25,702 nt of DNA from JAVBUZ01 sp031554725. Lineage in GTDB: Bacteria > Bacillota > Clostridia > Lachnospirales > Lachnospiraceae. The position numbers were made by a program, and so were the translations under genes. Location of the stretch: assembly GCA_031554725.1 (NCBI GenBank), contig JAVBUZ010000246.1, positions 1 through 25,702 on the forward strand, written 5' to 3'. The notes under the pieces were generated by a model that was given only the letters and a program-made list of their open reading frames with translations, was not told the origin of the DNA and searched no databases. This document shows, piece after piece, positions 23,383 to 25,702 of the stretch. Each line of letters begins with the position of its first letter. Positions within the stretch are counted from its first letter, which is position 1.

Positions 23383-23417
23383 AATTTTATAGGTGAGACC
23401 ATCCTGTAAAATTAAAA
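23379..23417 (+). other. Inverted repeat overlapping the T-box terminator U-run
   Basis: TTTTAATTTTATAGG (23379-23393) pairs with CCTGTAAAATTAAAA (23403-23417) over 15 bp with one G-U, around the loop TGAGACCAT. The left arm includes the last four T of the terminator tract. It has no T-run of its own on either strand. Confidence 0.7.
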
Positions 23418-23419
23418 GC

Positions 23420-23501
23420 TCTGCTAAGGATGCACACTCGCGCGATTAGGAAGAAGCCACAGAAGTGACCGCGCTCGGCGCAATAATCTGCTTAGCAGAT
23501 T
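23420..23501 (+). other. GC-richer structured leader segment before metG
   Basis: TCTGCTAAG (23420-23428) is complementary to CTTAGCAGA (23491-23499), which alternatively folds on itself as AATCTGC-TTA-GCAGATT (23485-23501). Between them is a stretch rich in CG dinucleotides (CGCGCG near 23440, CGCGCTCGGCGC near 23470), unlike the surroundings. No ORF and no known RNA family is recognised. Confidence 0.5.
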
Positions 23502-23526
23502 CTGTAATAAGGAAGGAGAAAACAAA

Positions 23527-25521
23527 ATGGAAAAACAAAAATATTACATTACAACAGCCATAGCTTATACATCAGGTAAGCCTCATATTGGAAACAATTA
23601 TGAGATCGTGCTTGCGGATAGTATTGCTAGATACAAAAGAGCACAGGGATACGACGTATTCTTTATGACAGGAACCGATGAGCATGGCCAAAAAATTGAG
23701 CTAAAGGCTGAGGCAGCAGGCATTACACCAAAGCAGTTTGTTGATGATGTGGCAAAGGTGATTCAGGACCTTTGCGATATGCTTCATATTTCTTATGATA
23801 AGTTTATCCGTACAACAGATGATTATCATGAAAAGCAGGTTCAAAAGATATTTAAAAAGCTGTATAACCAGGGTGATATCTATAAGGGTGCCTATGAAGG
23901 TCTTTACTGTACACCATGTGAATCCTTCTGGACAGAGTCACAGCTTGTAGATGGGAAGTGCCCTGATTGTGGCAGAGAGGTTATTCCTGCCAAAGAAGAG
24001 GCATACTTTTTCAAGATGAGTAAATATGCAGATAGACTTATCGAGCACATTAATACACATCCAGAATTTATTCAGCCAGTATCACGTAAAAATGAGATGA
24101 TGAATAACTTTTTACTACCAGGTCTTCAAGATTTATGTGTATCTAGAACCTCCTTTAAATGGGGTATTCCAGTAGATTTCGATGATAGACACGTGGTTTA
24201 TGTTTGGCTTGATGCCCTAACGAACTATATTACTGGTATAGGTTACGATGCAGACGGAAACAGTACCGAGCAGTATAAAAAAATGTGGCCGGCTGAGCTG
24301 CATTTGATTGGAAAGGATATTATTCGCTTCCATACAATTTACTGGCCTATTTTCTTAATGGCTTTAGGCGAAGAGCTTCCAAAGCAGGTGTTTGGTCACC
24401 CATGGCTCTTACAGGGCGATGGAAAGATGAGTAAGTCAAAAGGCAATGTAATCTATGCCGATGACCTAGTTGATTTCTTTGGAGTGGATGCAGTTCGTTA
24501 CTTTGTTTTACATGAAATGCCTTTTGAAAACGATGGAACCATTACTTGGGATTTGCTGGTAGAAAGACTAAACTCTGACCTTGCAAATACGCTTGGTAAT
24601 TTAGTAAATCGTACTATATCAATGAGTAATAAATACTTTAGTGGTGTTGTAGAAAATAAAGGTGTTGCCCTAACAGATGCAGATGCTACTTTTGATGCTG
24701 AGCTAAAGAGCGTGGCAACTGGAGCGCTAAAAAAGGTTTCAGCAAAAATGGAAGAGCTACGTGTAGCAGATGCATTGAGTGAGATTTTCGCAATATTTAA
24801 GCGCTGTAATAAATATATTGATGAAACAGAACCTTGGGTACTAGCAAAGGACGAAGCTAAAGCGGATCGTTTGGCAACTGTTCTTTACAACCTAGTAGAA
24901 GGTATTGTGATTGGGGCATCTATTTTAGAGCCATTTATGCCAGAAACAGCAGCAAAAATTTCGGTGCAGTTAAATGCAAAGCTAAGAACCTTTGAAGAAT
25001 TAGAAAGCTTTGGTCTATATCCAAGTGGACAGAAGGTGACTGAAACACCTGAGATTTTATTTGCACGTTTGGATGCCAAGGAAGTAATTGAAAAAGCAGA
25101 GAATATGTTTGCAGCAAGAAAAGAAGCTGAGCATGCAGGAGAAGATAGCGAAGAAACAAAAACTGACGCAAGTGTCATAGACATAGAAGCGAAGGAAGAA
25201 ATATCTTATGATGATTTTAGTAAATTGCAGTTTCAGGTAGGTGAAATTATTTCTTGCGAAGCTGTACCAAAATCAAAGAAACTTCTTTGCTCACAGGTGC
25301 GTGTGGGAAGTCAGGTAAAGCAAATTGTTTCGGGAATTAAAGCAAACTACTCTCCAGAGGAAATGGTAGGGAAAAAGGTTATGGTTCTTGTTAATCTAAA
25401 GCCAGCCACTTTAGCAGGAGTTACTTCTGAAGGTATGCTTCTTTGTGCAGAGGATGCAGAAGGAAACTTAGCACTTATGACACCTGAAAAAGAAATGCCA
25501 GCAGGGGCAGAAATATGTTAA
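23527..25521 (+). CDS. metG: Methionyl-tRNA synthetase
   Basis: 664 residues; charges tRNA-Met with methionine using ATP. A class I catalytic core has the HIGN motif (H20-IGN) and KMSKS (300-304). The zinc knuckle in the connective peptide has C128-xx-C131 and C145-xx-C148, a one-zinc form. After the anticodon-binding helical domain (about 340-520), an acidic linker (residues about 535-555) leads to a C-terminal tRNA-binding OB-fold (about 560-664; QFQVGEIISCEAVPKSKKL...), which makes the enzyme a dimer in related species. GGAAGGAG precedes ATG 23527. It is under T-box control, so expression should respond to methionyl-tRNA charging. Confidence 0.97.
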   Translation: MEKQKYYITTAIAYTSGKPHIGNNYEIVLADSIARYKRAQGYDVFFMTGTDEHGQKIELKAEAAGITPKQFVDDVAKVIQDLCDMLHISYDKFIRTTDDYHEKQVQKIFKKLYNQGDIYKGAYEGLYCTPCESFWTESQLVDGKCPDCGREVIPAKEEAYFFKMSKYADRLIEHINTHPEFIQPVSRKNEMMNNFLLPGLQDLCVSRTSFKWGIPVDFDDRHVVYVWLDALTNYITGIGYDADGNSTEQYKKMWPAELHLIGKDIIRFHTIYWPIFLMALGEELPKQVFGHPWLLQGDGKMSKSKGNVIYADDLVDFFGVDAVRYFVLHEMPFENDGTITWDLLVERLNSDLANTLGNLVNRTISMSNKYFSGVVENKGVALTDADATFDAELKSVATGALKKVSAKMEELRVADALSEIFAIFKRCNKYIDETEPWVLAKDEAKADRLATVLYNLVEGIVIGASILEPFMPETAAKISVQLNAKLRTFEELESFGLYPSGQKVTETPEILFARLDAKEVIEKAENMFAARKEAEHAGEDSEETKTDASVIDIEAKEEISYDDFSKLQFQVGEIISCEAVPKSKKLLCSQVRVGSQVKQIVSGIKANYSPEEMVGKKVMVLVNLKPATLAGVTSEGMLLCAEDAEGNLALMTPEKEMPAGAEIC

Positions 25522-25546
25522 CAATTACCACTTTGTAGTGTATAAT
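25518..25546 (+). promoter_or_regulatory. Strong promoter-like sequence at the metG stop codon
   Basis: TTAACA (25518-25523, including the metG TAA) and a perfect TATAAT (25541-25546) are exactly 17 bp apart. The start would be near 25553, within the left arm of the dyad at 25551-25576. It may serve the hydrolase gene with the dyad as operator. Confidence 0.55.
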
Positions 25547-25550
25547 TAGT

Positions 25551-25583
25551 ACATGGTCAATAAATTTTGACCATGTATTTTTT
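25551..25583 (+). terminator. Rho-independent terminator after metG (or operator dyad)
   Basis: A perfect 10-bp stem ACATGGTCAA / TTGACCATGT (25551-25560, 25567-25576), loop TAAATT, then A and six T (25578-25583). It is good as a terminator for metG. Because it also sits at the predicted start of the promoter 25518-25546, it could act as an operator. Confidence 0.8.
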
Positions 25584-25633
25584 ATTACAAAAGAAAAGCA
25601 ATGACTTACTAGATAAACTATCGGAGGTGCTTT

Positions 25634-25702
25634 ATGAGAAAAGAAGAATTGTATTTTGAATCGAGGGATAATAAAACAAAAATTCATGCAATCAGATACA
25701 TG
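25634..25702 (+). CDS. Alpha/beta hydrolase (lysophospholipase-like), N-terminal 23 residues (partial)
   Basis: ATG 25634 follows GGAGG (25623-25627) and opens a frame to the window edge. The 23 visible residues, including ELYFESRDNKTKIHAIRY, match the usual N-terminus of clostridial alpha/beta hydrolases of the serine aminopeptidase S33/lysophospholipase type, in which a first beta strand pair carries a KEEFYFxSxDGxTKIHxxxW-like pattern. The catalytic part lies outside, so the activity is unproven. The gene may be transcribed from the promoter at 25518-25546 if the dyad does not terminate, or from an unseen promoter in 25585-25620. Confidence 0.65.
   Translation, partial: MRKEELYFESRDNKTKIHAIRYM

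Noticed and set aside
1..25702. CRISPR array, prophage or insertion sequence
   Set aside because: No spaced direct repeats, no transposase or integrase, no phage structural gene and no terminal inverted repeats were found; the only tandem repeat is the coding one at 12891-12950.

Overview
The window reads as chromosome of a low-GC Firmicute of the class Clostridia, most likely a Lachnospiraceae-type (Lachnospirales) anaerobe. The evidence is AT-rich DNA with strong GGAGG ribosome sites, sigma-A type promoters, a T-box in front of metG, a split two-subunit transketolase, a BlaI/M56 sensor pair and several clostridial membrane families. I see no transposase, integrase, phage gene, CRISPR array, rRNA or tRNA. 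The region looks like ordinary core and sugar-metabolism chromosome with a few unusual local arrangements.

Layout. 1-2800: the tail of an unrecognised gene with a strong terminator, then a tiny Cys-containing ORF overlapping an ABC-2 type exporter (ATPase plus permease). 2844-4453: mscL with a C-terminal zinc ribbon, followed closely by an S66 (LdcA/MccF) peptidase; a shared hairpin separates them from a convergent auxin-efflux-carrier (AEC) family transporter. 5431-6423: the AEC promoter diverges from a two-gene unit made of a membrane-anchored Mrr-type nuclease and a FabT-like MarR regulator, with a FabT-box-like sequence between them. 6398-8236: a convergent, membrane-anchored DUF885 metallo-hydrolase whose 3' end overlaps the regulator.

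8324-12645 is a pentose operon: FGGY sugar kinase, L-ribulose-5-phosphate 4-epimerase (araD), and the N- and C-terminal halves of transketolase. Together they would phosphorylate a ketopentose such as L-ribulose, epimerise it to D-xylulose-5-phosphate and feed that into the pentose phosphate pathway. Ribulose-phosphate 3-epimerase (rpe) lies separately at 17257 behind an HdeD-like membrane protein. 12777-16609 holds an anchored N-acetylmuramoyl-L-alanine amidase with a Pro/Gln/Arg-rich tail, then a BlaI-type repressor and M56 sensor-protease pair with two near-identical operators over a strong promoter, a plausible cell-wall stress module.

17915-23046: a DegV-family lipid-binding protein (minus strand), a PAP2 phosphatase and a large 1154-residue GH2 beta-galactosidase-like enzyme without signal peptide. 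23054-25583: a methionine T-box, an unusual structured leader of about 145 nt after the T-box terminator, metG with a C-terminal tRNA-binding domain, and a strong terminator preceded by an oddly placed promoter. The window ends in the first 23 codons of an alpha/beta hydrolase.

The most rewarding points for follow-up are the Mrr-nuclease/FabT pair with its putative operator, the double operator of the BlaI/M56 pair with its large unassigned sensor domain, and the structured DNA between the T-box terminator and metG.
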